From the NCBI GenBank assembly GCA_025055675.1, contig JANWWT010000001.1, forward strand, positions 434,001 to 498,000: DNA of 64,000 nucleotides. The letters run 5' to 3'. Below the pieces are notes generated by a model. That model was not told where the DNA came from. It worked only from the letters and a program-made list of their open reading frames with translations, and searched no databases. The position numbers and the translations under genes are program-made. Within the stretch, counting starts at the first letter, position 1, and every line of letters begins with the position of its first letter. Shown here piece after piece: positions 20,299 to 28,390 of the stretch. This DNA comes from Pseudanabaenaceae cyanobacterium SKYG29 (lineage in GTDB: Bacteria > Cyanobacteriota > Cyanobacteriia > Pseudanabaenales > Pseudanabaenaceae).

Positions 20299-22194
20299 AT
20301 GGCACCTTCTGTAGTTATTGCTCAGATTTCCGAGGATCAAGAAAAGCTCTGGCAAGCCGTATTGGAGTCCCAAGGGCTAGAGGTGACGGTCAAATCTCCC
20401 CAGGAAGACCTGACGCAATATCTCAAGGAACAGAAGCTGAGCGGGCGAGAACTACCGCATCTAATTTTGATGGACATGGGGATTACCACCAGTGACGGTT
20501 CCTCCCTGCAAGCAGTAGGGGTTTGCCGCTGGTGTACGGAAAACCAAGCTCCCACTAAAGTCATTCTCAACAACTCCAAACAGGACCAAATTTTACCCCT
20601 CAAGCGACGGTGGGCTACCCGTTTGGGTGCAGCAGACCTCCTACCCCGCCTATTCTCGGAGAATCTCAATGAAATTATCGATCGGGTAGCGGAAATTGGC
20701 GAGTTTACTGTTTCCCGAGCTGCATTGGAACAGATATTTGCCAGCACGACGCGGGCAGAAGCGGAAGACACTACTGTGCTTGCTCCCAGAACTGAAGTTC
20801 GCACTCTCAGGGAAGTAAAAACCGATGAAATTGTCCGTAAATTAGCTGCTCTCACCTCCACGATCAATGAAGTTTATGCTGAAGAAGAGAGTAAGGGAGA
20901 AGAACAAACAACAGGTTTATCTTTGGATGCCACTATTCAAGAACTGACCTTGTATGACTTTCAATTAGAAATCAACCGTCCTGGCAATGATGCTGTTCGC
21001 TACCTAGAAGAAAATACCCTTATTCCTGGTGTGATTCTTGTCCAGGAAGGCAAATACTTTGGCTTTCTTTCTCGCCGTCGCATCCTAGAAATGTTAGCCC
21101 GTCCCTTTGGACAAGAACTATTCTTGAAACGACCGATCGTGAAGATGTATGACTCAGGGGCTTTAGACACTATGATTTTGCCAGGCAACACTTCCGTAGT
21201 TGTAGCGGCAGTCAATGCTTTGCGTAGGGCGGAAGCTCTAATTTATGAGCCAGTAGTTGTACAACTTGATCCAGACAACTATAGAATGCTCGACCTCCAT
21301 GACCTATTGTTGGCACAACTAGAAATACAAGAGACGGCATCCAAGATGCTGCGTAACCAAGCCAAAGCTCGCATGGTGCAGATGGAAAAGATGGCAAGTC
21401 TAGGTCAAATGCTAGCTGAAGTTTCCCATGACATTCGCAACCCTGTCAATTTCATCCATGGTAATGTGGAGTACTTGCAAAATTACTGTCAGAGCTTGAT
21501 TAAAACTGTAGAGACAATTCAGCGAGAGATCAATCATCCTACCCTGGGACAACTGATAGAAACGGAAAATTTAACCTATGTGCTCCAGGACTTACCTAAG
21601 GTAGTCAACAGCATCAAGTTGGGGGCAGAACAACTACGCAATCTAGTCACCGGTCTGCAGAGCTACTCCCACATGGAGGAAGTTATACCCGACATTTTGG
21701 ACATCCATGAATGTATTGAAAATAGTCTCACTATCTTGAGTAATCGCATCAAAGATCAGATTACCATAGAGAAACGATTCAACGAAGAAGTAGGGGAAAT
21801 TCTCGGCTTCCAAGGTCAACTAATGCAGGTATTCATGAACATTATCGGTAATGCTGTGGATGCCCTCTACGAAAAGATGCAGAAGGTAGGCAAGAACGGC
21901 TGGCAACCCAAGATCATTATTTCCACTGGGCTAAAACATGAAGATAAAAATGACTTTCTTTCCATCAAAATTGCGGACAACGGCGAAGGTATTCCCCCAG
22001 AAAACCAAAAACGTATTTTTGATTCTTTCTTCACAACCAAATCAGCTGGCAAGGGCACAGGCTTGGGCATGGCTATTACCCACGAAATTGTTGTGCAAAA
22101 ACATAAGGGTAAGATACTACTTAACTCTCCCTATGTTATGGACGGTAAGAAAATTACAGGTACTGAGTTTGAAGTTTTACTACCTACTTCATAG
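20299..22194 (+). CDS. Sensor histidine kinase with receiver-like N-terminus and CBS-like middle region
   Basis: 631 aa, soluble. Residues ~1-130 look like a degenerate receiver: the acceptor region reads LILMDMGIT, but the conserved Lys near the end is absent (LGAADLLPRLF). Residues ~215-340 contain a CBS-like segment (YFGFLSRRRILEML, LELxLKRPI-type pattern). A coiled coil then leads to an H-box of form VSHDIRNPVNFI (Asp-Ile-Arg instead of the common Glu-Ile/Phe-Asn/Arg). The HATPase domain is complete (NIIGNAVDALYE, DNGEGIPP, GTGLGMAI). The ATG at 20299 lies 71 bp downstream of the Pho-box-like repeat. No response regulator is adjacent, so its partner is unknown. Confidence 0.88.
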   Translation: MAPSVVIAQISEDQEKLWQAVLESQGLEVTVKSPQEDLTQYLKEQKLSGRELPHLILMDMGITTSDGSSLQAVGVCRWCTENQAPTKVILNNSKQDQILPLKRRWATRLGAADLLPRLFSENLNEIIDRVAEIGEFTVSRAALEQIFASTTRAEAEDTTVLAPRTEVRTLREVKTDEIVRKLAALTSTINEVYAEEESKGEEQTTGLSLDATIQELTLYDFQLEINRPGNDAVRYLEENTLIPGVILVQEGKYFGFLSRRRILEMLARPFGQELFLKRPIVKMYDSGALDTMILPGNTSVVVAAVNALRRAEALIYEPVVVQLDPDNYRMLDLHDLLLAQLEIQETASKMLRNQAKARMVQMEKMASLGQMLAEVSHDIRNPVNFIHGNVEYLQNYCQSLIKTVETIQREINHPTLGQLIETENLTYVLQDLPKVVNSIKLGAEQLRNLVTGLQSYSHMEEVIPDILDIHECIENSLTILSNRIKDQITIEKRFNEEVGEILGFQGQLMQVFMNIIGNAVDALYEKMQKVGKNGWQPKIIISTGLKHEDKNDFLSIKIADNGEGIPPENQKRIFDSFFTTKSAGKGTGLGMAITHEIVVQKHKGKILLNSPYVMDGKKITGTEFEVLLPTS

Positions 22195-22234
22195 TCCTAT
22201 ACAAATCGTTAAATCTAGCTCTTCATCGGCATGG

Positions 22235-22262
22235 TATAATTTTCCTACATATCTGCATGTAG
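22235..22262 (+). promoter_or_regulatory. Candidate promoter and operator of the CARF-HEPN gene
   Basis: TATAAT at 22235-22240 is followed within 4 bp by a perfect inverted repeat CTACAT (22245-22250) - 6 nt - ATGTAG (22257-22262), where transcription would begin. That is a usual place for a repressor site. No good -35 box is visible. The 5' leader would be ~140 nt. Near its end CTCC (22363-22366) can pair with the ribosome site GGAG (22376-22379), only a 4-bp stem. Confidence 0.4.
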
Positions 22263-22389
22263 GGTATGGCAGTTTGCTTTGGTGTGTAATCTAGAGTAGA
22301 GACAAAAATCACCAACAAGGGAAGGGAGGATTAAAAAATTGACAAGGGAAAAACTTAAAAGTCTCCACTACTTGCGGAGCTAATGACTT

Positions 22390-23712
22390 ATGACCAAGGT
22401 GTTATTCGTTACTGTCGGTGGCTCACCTCAGCCCATCGTCACTGCTATTAAGAGCCTAAACCCCGATCGGGTCATTTTCATCTGCTCCAGTAACAATAAA
22501 GGTAAAGGTTCTATCGATCAGGTAGTGGGGAAGGGTACGCCCTGTGAAATTAGGAAAGGGGATACAGTTGTGGACAGGTTGCCCAACATTCCCACCCAGG
22601 CAGAAATTACGGCTCGCTTTAATCCCGATCGGGACATAATTCTTATAGATGACCCTGATGATTTATCAGAATGCTATACCAAAATTGCTGATGGCATAAA
22701 AAAAGTAAAAGAAGAAGAGGAAATGGCAAATATTTACGCCGACTATACAGGCAGTACGAAAACAATGTCTGCAGCTCTTGTGGTTGCTAGTTTGGATTAC
22801 GATATACAATTGATGATTACTACTAGCACTGTTAGAACAAATAATATTAGGGTGGAAGTAGGAGAGAGAACAAGGAGAGCGCGCACGATCGGTATGTCGG
22901 TTAGACGATTGTTAGAACAGAATGTAACTACATATCTCAAAGAGTATAACTACAGTGCTGCGGTTAGGTATCTGGAAGAATTACAAGTTAATCATGAACT
23001 AGTAGAGCAAGATGGACAAAAAGTAGGCATGTGTCTGGATATTTGTCGTGCCTTTGATGCTTGGGATAAGTTTGAACATAGCACTGCTTGGCAATTAATC
23101 CAACCCTATATGAAGTCACTTAAAGAATACGGCATTTTTCTGAAGAAAGTAAAGTATAGTCGGAATTTGTTAGACCCAGATTTCAGGGGTGATGACCTGA
23201 TTAAAGGTCATGGCTACGAGGTGCTTCAGGACTTACTATTAAATGTTGAACGTCGTGTAGAGCAAAAACGTTATGATGATGCCGTTGGTCGGCTTTACCG
23301 ATCGTTAGAGTTGTTAGCCCAACTAAGACTCCTGTTACAGTACGGACTGAAGACAGAAAACGTGGACGTAACACAGCTGCCAAAGGATTTACAGTCCAAG
23401 TATGAAAGTTACCGATTGCAAGACGGTAAGGTGCAGCTGGCTCTGCAGCGTTCCTATGAGTTGCTCTGTGACCTCAATGACCCCTTAGGTCGGGTATACG
23501 AAAACTATAAGGGACGGATTATGGATGCCCTGGCAACCCGAAATTACTCAATCCTTGCCCATGGATTTAGTCCAATCATTGAGGAGAAGTACAGAAAGTT
23601 TGCTGATTGTATCCTAGGATTTATGCGGGAGGGCTTATCCATCTGTGTTGGCAATAAATTGCAAGAAGCCCCACAATTTATTAGTGACTTGAGCTTATTA
23701 ACAGAGCTATGA
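22390..23712 (+). CDS. CARF-HEPN protein (TIGR02710-like, Csm6/Csx1-type ribonuclease)
   Basis: 440 aa. The N-terminal ~170 residues form a CARF-type Rossmann domain: first strand KVLFVTVGGSPQPIV (ligand-loop residues 10-16) and the signature DYTGSTKTMSA at residues 118-128. The C-terminal part is all-helical and carries R384-NYSILA-H391, an R-x6-H HEPN ribonuclease motif. In type III CRISPR systems such proteins bind cyclic oligoadenylate through CARF and cut RNA with HEPN. No cas gene or repeat array is visible in the 64 kb, so it stands alone here. Slightly AT-richer than its neighbours. Its stop overlaps the next gene's start by 4 bp. Family assignment is from motif recognition, not a search. 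Confidence 0.82.
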   Translation: MTKVLFVTVGGSPQPIVTAIKSLNPDRVIFICSSNNKGKGSIDQVVGKGTPCEIRKGDTVVDRLPNIPTQAEITARFNPDRDIILIDDPDDLSECYTKIADGIKKVKEEEEMANIYADYTGSTKTMSAALVVASLDYDIQLMITTSTVRTNNIRVEVGERTRRARTIGMSVRRLLEQNVTTYLKEYNYSAAVRYLEELQVNHELVEQDGQKVGMCLDICRAFDAWDKFEHSTAWQLIQPYMKSLKEYGIFLKKVKYSRNLLDPDFRGDDLIKGHGYEVLQDLLLNVERRVEQKRYDDAVGRLYRSLELLAQLRLLLQYGLKTENVDVTQLPKDLQSKYESYRLQDGKVQLALQRSYELLCDLNDPLGRVYENYKGRIMDALATRNYSILAHGFSPIIEEKYRKFADCILGFMREGLSICVGNKLQEAPQFISDLSLLTEL

Positions 23713-23993
23713 CCGATCGTTATTCTAACCTGATCGATTTAGTTAAGGAATGGCAAAGCAATAATTATCAAGACTTTACTCAAGTAGAGTCTTTTTTCAG
23801 ACAGGAAATATTGCCTGACCAAGGTGCCGATCGTTTACGTCTGCATGTAGAAATACACCGTCTGATTAAGTTAATTGAGGCGGATTTATCCCTGCTACAG
23901 GCTAGTCGATCGGAGGAGAATAGACAAAAATATCTGACTAGGCTACAGGAAAAGGCAAATAACCTAATTGCTCTTTGTCAGAGTTATCGCTAG
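23709..23993 (+). CDS. Small helical protein, PatD-like (heterocyst-frequency / FtsZ-interacting family)
   Basis: 94 aa, all-helical. The C-terminal half has the pattern of the cyanobacterial PatD family: EIHRLIKLIEADLSLLQASR, then a linker and a final helix NNLIALCQSYR. PatD of Anabaena affects heterocyst frequency and acts through FtsZ. Members in other cyanobacteria presumably have a more general cell-division role. It overlaps the CARF-HEPN gene by 4 bp (ATGA), so both are made from one message, and overlaps glk by 30 bp at the 3' ends. The family call is from remembered sequence pattern and needs a profile search. Nothing else in the sequence gives a function. Confidence 0.5.
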   Translation: MTDRYSNLIDLVKEWQSNNYQDFTQVESFFRQEILPDQGADRLRLHVEIHRLIKLIEADLSLLQASRSEENRQKYLTRLQEKANNLIALCQSYR

Positions 23994-24974
23994 TATGCCT
24001 GCACCAATTAACCCCACCTCTGGATGTAGGACAATGTGGAAAGGAATATGATCGAGTAGGTGGCTCACCCTGCCTTTGTCCTTGATAGTTGCTAAAAACT
24101 TACCTTGGTCAACTAGACATAAGTTTAATAGCTTGGGTAAAATTCCCCCAGCGATGTAAATCCCGCCATAGGCAAGTAACTTCAAAGCAAAATCCCCCAC
24201 TTCTCGGGCATAGCAGTCTAAAAATATAGCGATCGTTTCTGCTGCGATGCTATCAGTTTTATTCCTAGCAGCTTGAGCAATTAAAGCGGGTGCATCAGGA
24301 TGACTGTCAATGACGGCTTGATAAATATTGCTGTGTTCTGCCCGGTAATATTGATGGAGAAATGCATAGATATTGGTTATACCTTGACCTGATACCACTC
24401 GTTCTACAGAAACACGCCCAAATTTTTGCTGCAAATATTTCAATAGCTCTATTTCGAGCAACGATCGGGGAGCAAATTCGGTATGACCACCTTCTGTCGG
24501 ATAAACCTGGTATCCCTCTCCTTGCTTAATCAAAAAACCTTCCCCTAAACCAGTTCCAGCACCAATAACACCGATCGGTGCCCCTACTACAGGGGTAACA
24601 TTCTGGAGTGTCAGTAAGTCTTGTTTATCTAACCCTAAAACACCATAGCCCACGGCTGTAAAATCATTAATAAACACTACTCGCTCAATTTCCAGATGGC
24701 GACTCACGGCTCGTCGATCGATCACCCAACCTAAATTGACCATGCGGCACTCATCCCCAACAATACTACCTGCAATTCCTAAACAAATCATCTGGGGTTT
24801 TTCTGTAATCTGTAAATTAACCTTGACATCAGTCAAAAATTGCTCGATCACTGCTTCTAGGTGGGGAAAATTCCTCATTTCATAGCGATTTGTGTAGAGA
24901 GGTTGACCATTCTGATCGATTAAACGCAGCAGCCCTTTTGTGCCACCAATGTCTCCCACGAGCAAATAACTCAT
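23964..24974 (-). CDS. glk: Glucokinase
   Basis: 336 aa from the ATG at 24974, chosen because it gives the family start MSYLLVGDIGGTKG and an ATGA overlap with the ruvA stop; the frame is open 19 codons further upstream inside ruvA. ATP-binding motif GDIGGTKG is at the N-terminus, with catalytic Asp region FINDFTAVGYG, GAGTGLGEGF and EGGHTEFAP characteristic of bacterial glucokinase. It phosphorylates glucose at C6 for entry into glycolysis and the oxidative pentose phosphate pathway. Convergent with the PatD-like gene (30-bp overlap). Confidence 0.93.
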   Translation of the reverse strand: MSYLLVGDIGGTKGLLRLIDQNGQPLYTNRYEMRNFPHLEAVIEQFLTDVKVNLQITEKPQMICLGIAGSIVGDECRMVNLGWVIDRRAVSRHLEIERVVFINDFTAVGYGVLGLDKQDLLTLQNVTPVVGAPIGVIGAGTGLGEGFLIKQGEGYQVYPTEGGHTEFAPRSLLEIELLKYLQQKFGRVSVERVVSGQGITNIYAFLHQYYRAEHSNIYQAVIDSHPDAPALIAQAARNKTDSIAAETIAIFLDCYAREVGDFALKLLAYGGIYIAGGILPKLLNLCLVDQGKFLATIKDKGRVSHLLDHIPFHIVLHPEVGLIGAGILAITLTKSN

Positions 24975-25594
24975 AGCTTTTTCTCCTGTAATGTTAACCA
25001 CTCGATCGCTGCTCTGAGCCAATCTTCCCACTGCTCTGTCTGCCTTAAATGGGGCATAGTTGCTACCGCTTGCATAGCTCTTGTGACCTCGTCATGGGTG
25101 TAGCCTAGGGCTAGCAAAGTCATTTCTATTTCCTCTTGCCAAGGTGTGGGGAGAGGTACTACAACTCCCGATCGATAATCTGCCAGTTTAGTGCGCAATT
25201 CTAAGGCTAATCTCTCTGCCGTTTTTGTGCCTATTCCTGGCGCTAAGCATAAAACCCGGATGTTAGAGGTAATAATTGCTTTCACCAAATCAGTCAAACC
25301 TAAAGTGTGCAACAGGGCTAGTGCCATTTGTGTACCGACTCCCGTTACCTGAATTAGTTTGCGAAATAAATCCCTCTCTGCCTTAGTGGGAAAGCCAAAC
25401 AAGCATAATTCTTCCTCTCGCACTTGCAGATGGGTAAATACTTCTACTACTTCATTAATTACTAAAGAACTAGCGTGGCGACCAGTAATACGCACATCGT
25501 AGCCTAAGCCTCCTACCTCCAAACACAAAATATTGCTTACAGGTTTGCGATCGATTTCTATACTCACTACCCGACCACGGATGAGAGCAATCAT
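24971..25594 (-). CDS. ruvA: Holliday junction branch migration protein RuvA
   Basis: 207 aa. OB-fold N-terminal domain (MIALIRGRVVSIE), two helix-hairpin-helix motifs (ITGVG-like LIQVTGVGTQMALALL and CLAPGIGTKTAERLALEL), and a small C-terminal domain III that contacts RuvB. It binds four-way junctions as tetramers and loads the RuvB helicase. Overlaps glk downstream and the coiled-coil gene upstream by 4 bp each, so it lies in a three-gene leftward operon. Confidence 0.96.
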   Translation of the reverse strand: MIALIRGRVVSIEIDRKPVSNILCLEVGGLGYDVRITGRHASSLVINEVVEVFTHLQVREEELCLFGFPTKAERDLFRKLIQVTGVGTQMALALLHTLGLTDLVKAIITSNIRVLCLAPGIGTKTAERLALELRTKLADYRSGVVVPLPTPWQEEIEMTLLALGYTHDEVTRAMQAVATMPHLRQTEQWEDWLRAAIEWLTLQEKKL

Positions 25595-26124
25595 GACTGG
25601 GGCTTGGGTAATTTGGGAAAGCGGGGTAGTTCCACAGCGGCGAAAGAGGACAGGTGCTTTTCGCGGTCGCGGCGGATGAGGGGGGAAGGGGAACGGCGAT
25701 CGGTGGGGGGGCGAGGGGTAGGTTGGGGCTTCTCCTCTTCTCGAAAGGAAATAGCTTCTACGTCCGTCCAGGAAGTCTCAGGGATGGGGTCAGGGTCAGC
25801 CTTGGGTGGGGGGGTAGCAATAGTAGTAGGCACATCAATACACCGTTCCAGAGCAGCTTTAAGTTGGGAGCATTGATGCTGTTCCCGTTTCAAGCGATTA
25901 CGCAATTCCTCGCAGGTGCTTTGGGAGATTGCTAGTTCTTCCTTTTTTGCCAGTAGTTCCTCCTCTAGTAACCGTACCCGCTCCCGCAGAAACTGGTTGC
26001 GACTTTCCTGCTGCTCCAGTAGGGATTGACATTGGTGTAACTTAGCTTGACACTCCATGAGCAATCTCTGATTTTCGGCGCACTGGGGTGCTTGGGGACA
26101 GGTTACTTCCGGAGTAGTACTCAT
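25591..26124 (-). CDS. Hypothetical coiled-coil protein upstream of ruvA
   Basis: 177 aa from ATG 26124 (a TTG two codons earlier is possible). Residues ~15-95 are heptad-rich Glu/Gln/Leu/Arg coiled coil with several Cys. The C-terminal half is a Pro/Arg-rich disordered tail (PTPRPPTDRRSPSP) ending LPRFPKLPKP. No domain recognised. It is first in the operon with ruvA and glk; a 4-bp overlap with ruvA supports expression. Confidence 0.6.
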   Translation of the reverse strand: MSTTPEVTCPQAPQCAENQRLLMECQAKLHQCQSLLEQQESRNQFLRERVRLLEEELLAKKEELAISQSTCEELRNRLKREQHQCSQLKAALERCIDVPTTIATPPPKADPDPIPETSWTDVEAISFREEEKPQPTPRPPTDRRSPSPLIRRDREKHLSSFAAVELPRFPKLPKPQS

Positions 26125-26200
26125 GACCAACTGCTAATGGTACTCCCTTAATTAAAATTCTATTGCGGCGATTATACAAGACCTAGACATTCTCCCTTTT

Positions 26201-26229
26201 TTGTGCGATGACAAGGAAAATGCTACAAT
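26201..26229 (+). promoter_or_regulatory. Candidate sigma70-type promoter of the RR-EAL gene
   Basis: TTGTGC (26201-26206), 17-nt spacer, TACAAT (26224-26229), 45 bp upstream of the start codons of the response regulator gene. Good spacing and fair box matches; sequence evidence only. Confidence 0.5.
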
Positions 26230-26270
26230 TGGCAGCCCCACAGGATACCATAAGCTAAGAGTAATTTTTT

Positions 26271-27482
26271 GTGATGAGTAAATTCTCCCCTGCTAAGATT
26301 TTGATAGTGGACGATATGCCCGACAATGTTCGGCTGCTCACTAATATTCTCAGTCGCAAAGGCTTTGAGTTAATTGCCGCCTATAGCGCCCAGATGGCAT
26401 TACAGTTGCTGCAGTCTGTTCTGCCTGATTTAATTCTCCTGGATGTCAATATGCCAGGCATGAGTGGCTATGAACTCTGCGAGACTTTGAAATTGGATGA
26501 CAGACTGAAAAGTATCCCCATTATTTTTATCAGTGCTCTCAACGATATTCAAGATGTGGTGCATGGCTTTAGCTTAGGGGCAGTGGACTATATTACAAAA
26601 CCTTTTCAAATCGAAGAGGTAATTGCCAGGGTTAACACTCACATTTCTCTGTACAGGTTACAACGACAACTTCTCGTAGAAAACCAAACCCTGCAAACCA
26701 AAATTCAGGAACGGTTTAATATCGATCGTGATTTATATAATGATCTCTGCCAAGCCATTCCTAACCAAGAACTGGAGATTTACTATCAACCGATCGTGTC
26801 TATTGCTGATAACAAGATTAGTGGGTTTGAAGCCCTATTGCGCTGGCAACATCCGACTAGAGGCAAGGTCTCCCCTGGGGAATTTATTCCGATTGCGGAA
26901 CAAACAGGCTTGATTAACAACATGGGTGCTTGGGTCGCCCAACGATCGATGTTACAACTTAGCCGCTGGCACAGTGCCTATCCCCAATTGATGGTGAGTA
27001 TAAATGTGGCAGGGAGCCAACTCCTTGATCCCCAGTTTATCAATGTGATTGAGAATGGGTTGAGTATTACAGGTGTTTCACCGAGTCAGATTAAGCTAGA
27101 AATTACGGAAAGTGATATTATTACGGACGTTGATCGGGCAATTAACCAGCTGCAGCAACTACGAGAATTAGGAGTAAAAGTCTGCCTCGATGACTTTGGC
27201 ATTGGTTACTCTTCTCTCAGTCGCGTGCAGGAATTTCCTATTGATGTCATTAAAATCGATCGGACATTTATTAAACAGAAAAATTGGGTTATTGCTAACA
27301 TCATTCAGCTCCTTGCTGATAGTCTAGGGGTAGAAGTGATTGCAGAGGGAATAGAAACAGTAGAACAGTTAACCAAAGTAAGAGGAATCGGTTGCGATTA
27401 TGGGCAGGGTTTTTTGTTTTCTCCGCCCTTACCTGTCAAAGAAGCTACTGACCTATTAGCCCAAGTTTTTTTGCCGGGATAG
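26271..27482 (+). CDS. Response regulator with EAL phosphodiesterase domain
   Basis: 403 aa; start GTG 26271 or ATG 26274. Receiver domain 5-125 (LILLDVNMPGMSG, ITKPF) followed by a full EAL domain (~160-400). All catalytic landmarks are intact: GFEALLRW, NVAGS, LEITESD, LDDFGIG, IKIDR, AEGIE, YGQGF. It should hydrolyse c-di-GMP to pGpG under control of phosphorylation. It contrasts with the altered GGDEF-EAL regulator at 4.2-5.9 kb. No kinase is adjacent. Confidence 0.93.
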   Translation: MMSKFSPAKILIVDDMPDNVRLLTNILSRKGFELIAAYSAQMALQLLQSVLPDLILLDVNMPGMSGYELCETLKLDDRLKSIPIIFISALNDIQDVVHGFSLGAVDYITKPFQIEEVIARVNTHISLYRLQRQLLVENQTLQTKIQERFNIDRDLYNDLCQAIPNQELEIYYQPIVSIADNKISGFEALLRWQHPTRGKVSPGEFIPIAEQTGLINNMGAWVAQRSMLQLSRWHSAYPQLMVSINVAGSQLLDPQFINVIENGLSITGVSPSQIKLEITESDIITDVDRAINQLQQLRELGVKVCLDDFGIGYSSLSRVQEFPIDVIKIDRTFIKQKNWVIANIIQLLADSLGVEVIAEGIETVEQLTKVRGIGCDYGQGFLFSPPLPVKEATDLLAQVFLPG

Positions 27483-27530
27483 CTTTTCTCCTAGTAGAGC
27501 CTAGAGGTAAAAAGTAATTGCAGGCTAAGT

Positions 27531-27560
27531 TTGCTGTCCTAGGACAATTAATTGTATAAT
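27531..27560 (+). promoter_or_regulatory. Candidate promoter upstream of the OmpR-type regulator
   Basis: TTGCTG (27531-27536), 18-nt spacer, TATAAT (27555-27560), within the 173-bp gap before the response regulator gene. A second TATAAT at 27608-27613 lies 42 bp before the start codon and may mark a second promoter. The palindromes CAATTAATTG and TTAATTAA flank the first -10. Confidence 0.45.
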
Positions 27561-27655
27561 TTATTTACACTTAATTAACTCCCCTCGCCGGCAGCAGTGA
27601 AATATTCTATAATTCGATTAAGCTATAGGTTCGCAAGGAAATCGATAAGTTCACA

Positions 27656-28390
27656 ATGAATAAATTAAAGATTCTGCTGGTGGAAGACGATACGGAGTCG
27701 GGAGAAGCCCTGATGGAAGCCCTGCGAGATCAGGGATACAGTGTGGAGATAGCAGCAGATGGGGAAGAGGGTTGGGAGAAGTGTACGCAGGAAAAGTTTG
27801 ACCTTTTGTTGTTGGATATTATGTTGCCCAAGCTGGATGGAATTAGTCTGTGCCGTCGTCTGCGCCACAAGGGCTATACTATGCCAGTCATTATGCTCAC
27901 TGCCCGTAAAACTATTACCGACAAGGTTCTCGGTCTGGATGCAGGGGCAGATGATTACATGACCAAACCGATCGATTTACTGGAGTTGTTTGCGCGGTTG
28001 AGAGTATGGGAGCGGCGCATTTTTGAGTTTACTCCCCCCCCTGTAGTGCAGGTACCAGCGGAAAAGCCGGCAGCGACAATTATGAAGTGGGGGCGCTTAA
28101 AATTAAACACCACAACCAGGGAAGTGACTTATCAACAAAAGCAAGTGCCAATTACGCGTAAAGAGTTTGAAGTGCTAGAACTGCTGATTGCTAGTGGCAG
28201 AAATATCCTCACCCGTAATGCTATTTTGGAAAGACTATGGGATCAAGATGACCCACCCACAGAATATGCGGTGAAAGCTCACATTCTCTCTATTAGAAAT
28301 AAACTGATGTCGGTAGGTGCCCCGCCGGATTTCATCGAAACAGTAAGGGGGATTGGTTACCGCCTACGACCCTATACAGGGATTAACTAA
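27656..28390 (+). CDS. OmpR/PhoB family response regulator
   Basis: 244 aa. Receiver domain (acidic pair VEDDTESG, phospho-Asp in LLLLDIMLPKLDG, Lys in MTKPIDLLEL), a short linker, and a C-terminal winged-helix DNA-binding domain (~140-240; KEFEVLELLIASGRNILTR, TVRGIGYRLRP). Not RpaA or RpaB by sequence. Its stop shares one base with the start of the ABC ATPase gene, so the regulator is made from the same message as that ATPase and dprA. No kinase nearby. Confidence 0.93.
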   Translation: MNKLKILLVEDDTESGEALMEALRDQGYSVEIAADGEEGWEKCTQEKFDLLLLDIMLPKLDGISLCRRLRHKGYTMPVIMLTARKTITDKVLGLDAGADDYMTKPIDLLELFARLRVWERRIFEFTPPPVVQVPAEKPAATIMKWGRLKLNTTTREVTYQQKQVPITRKEFEVLELLIASGRNILTRNAILERLWDQDDPPTEYAVKAHILSIRNKLMSVGAPPDFIETVRGIGYRLRPYTGIN

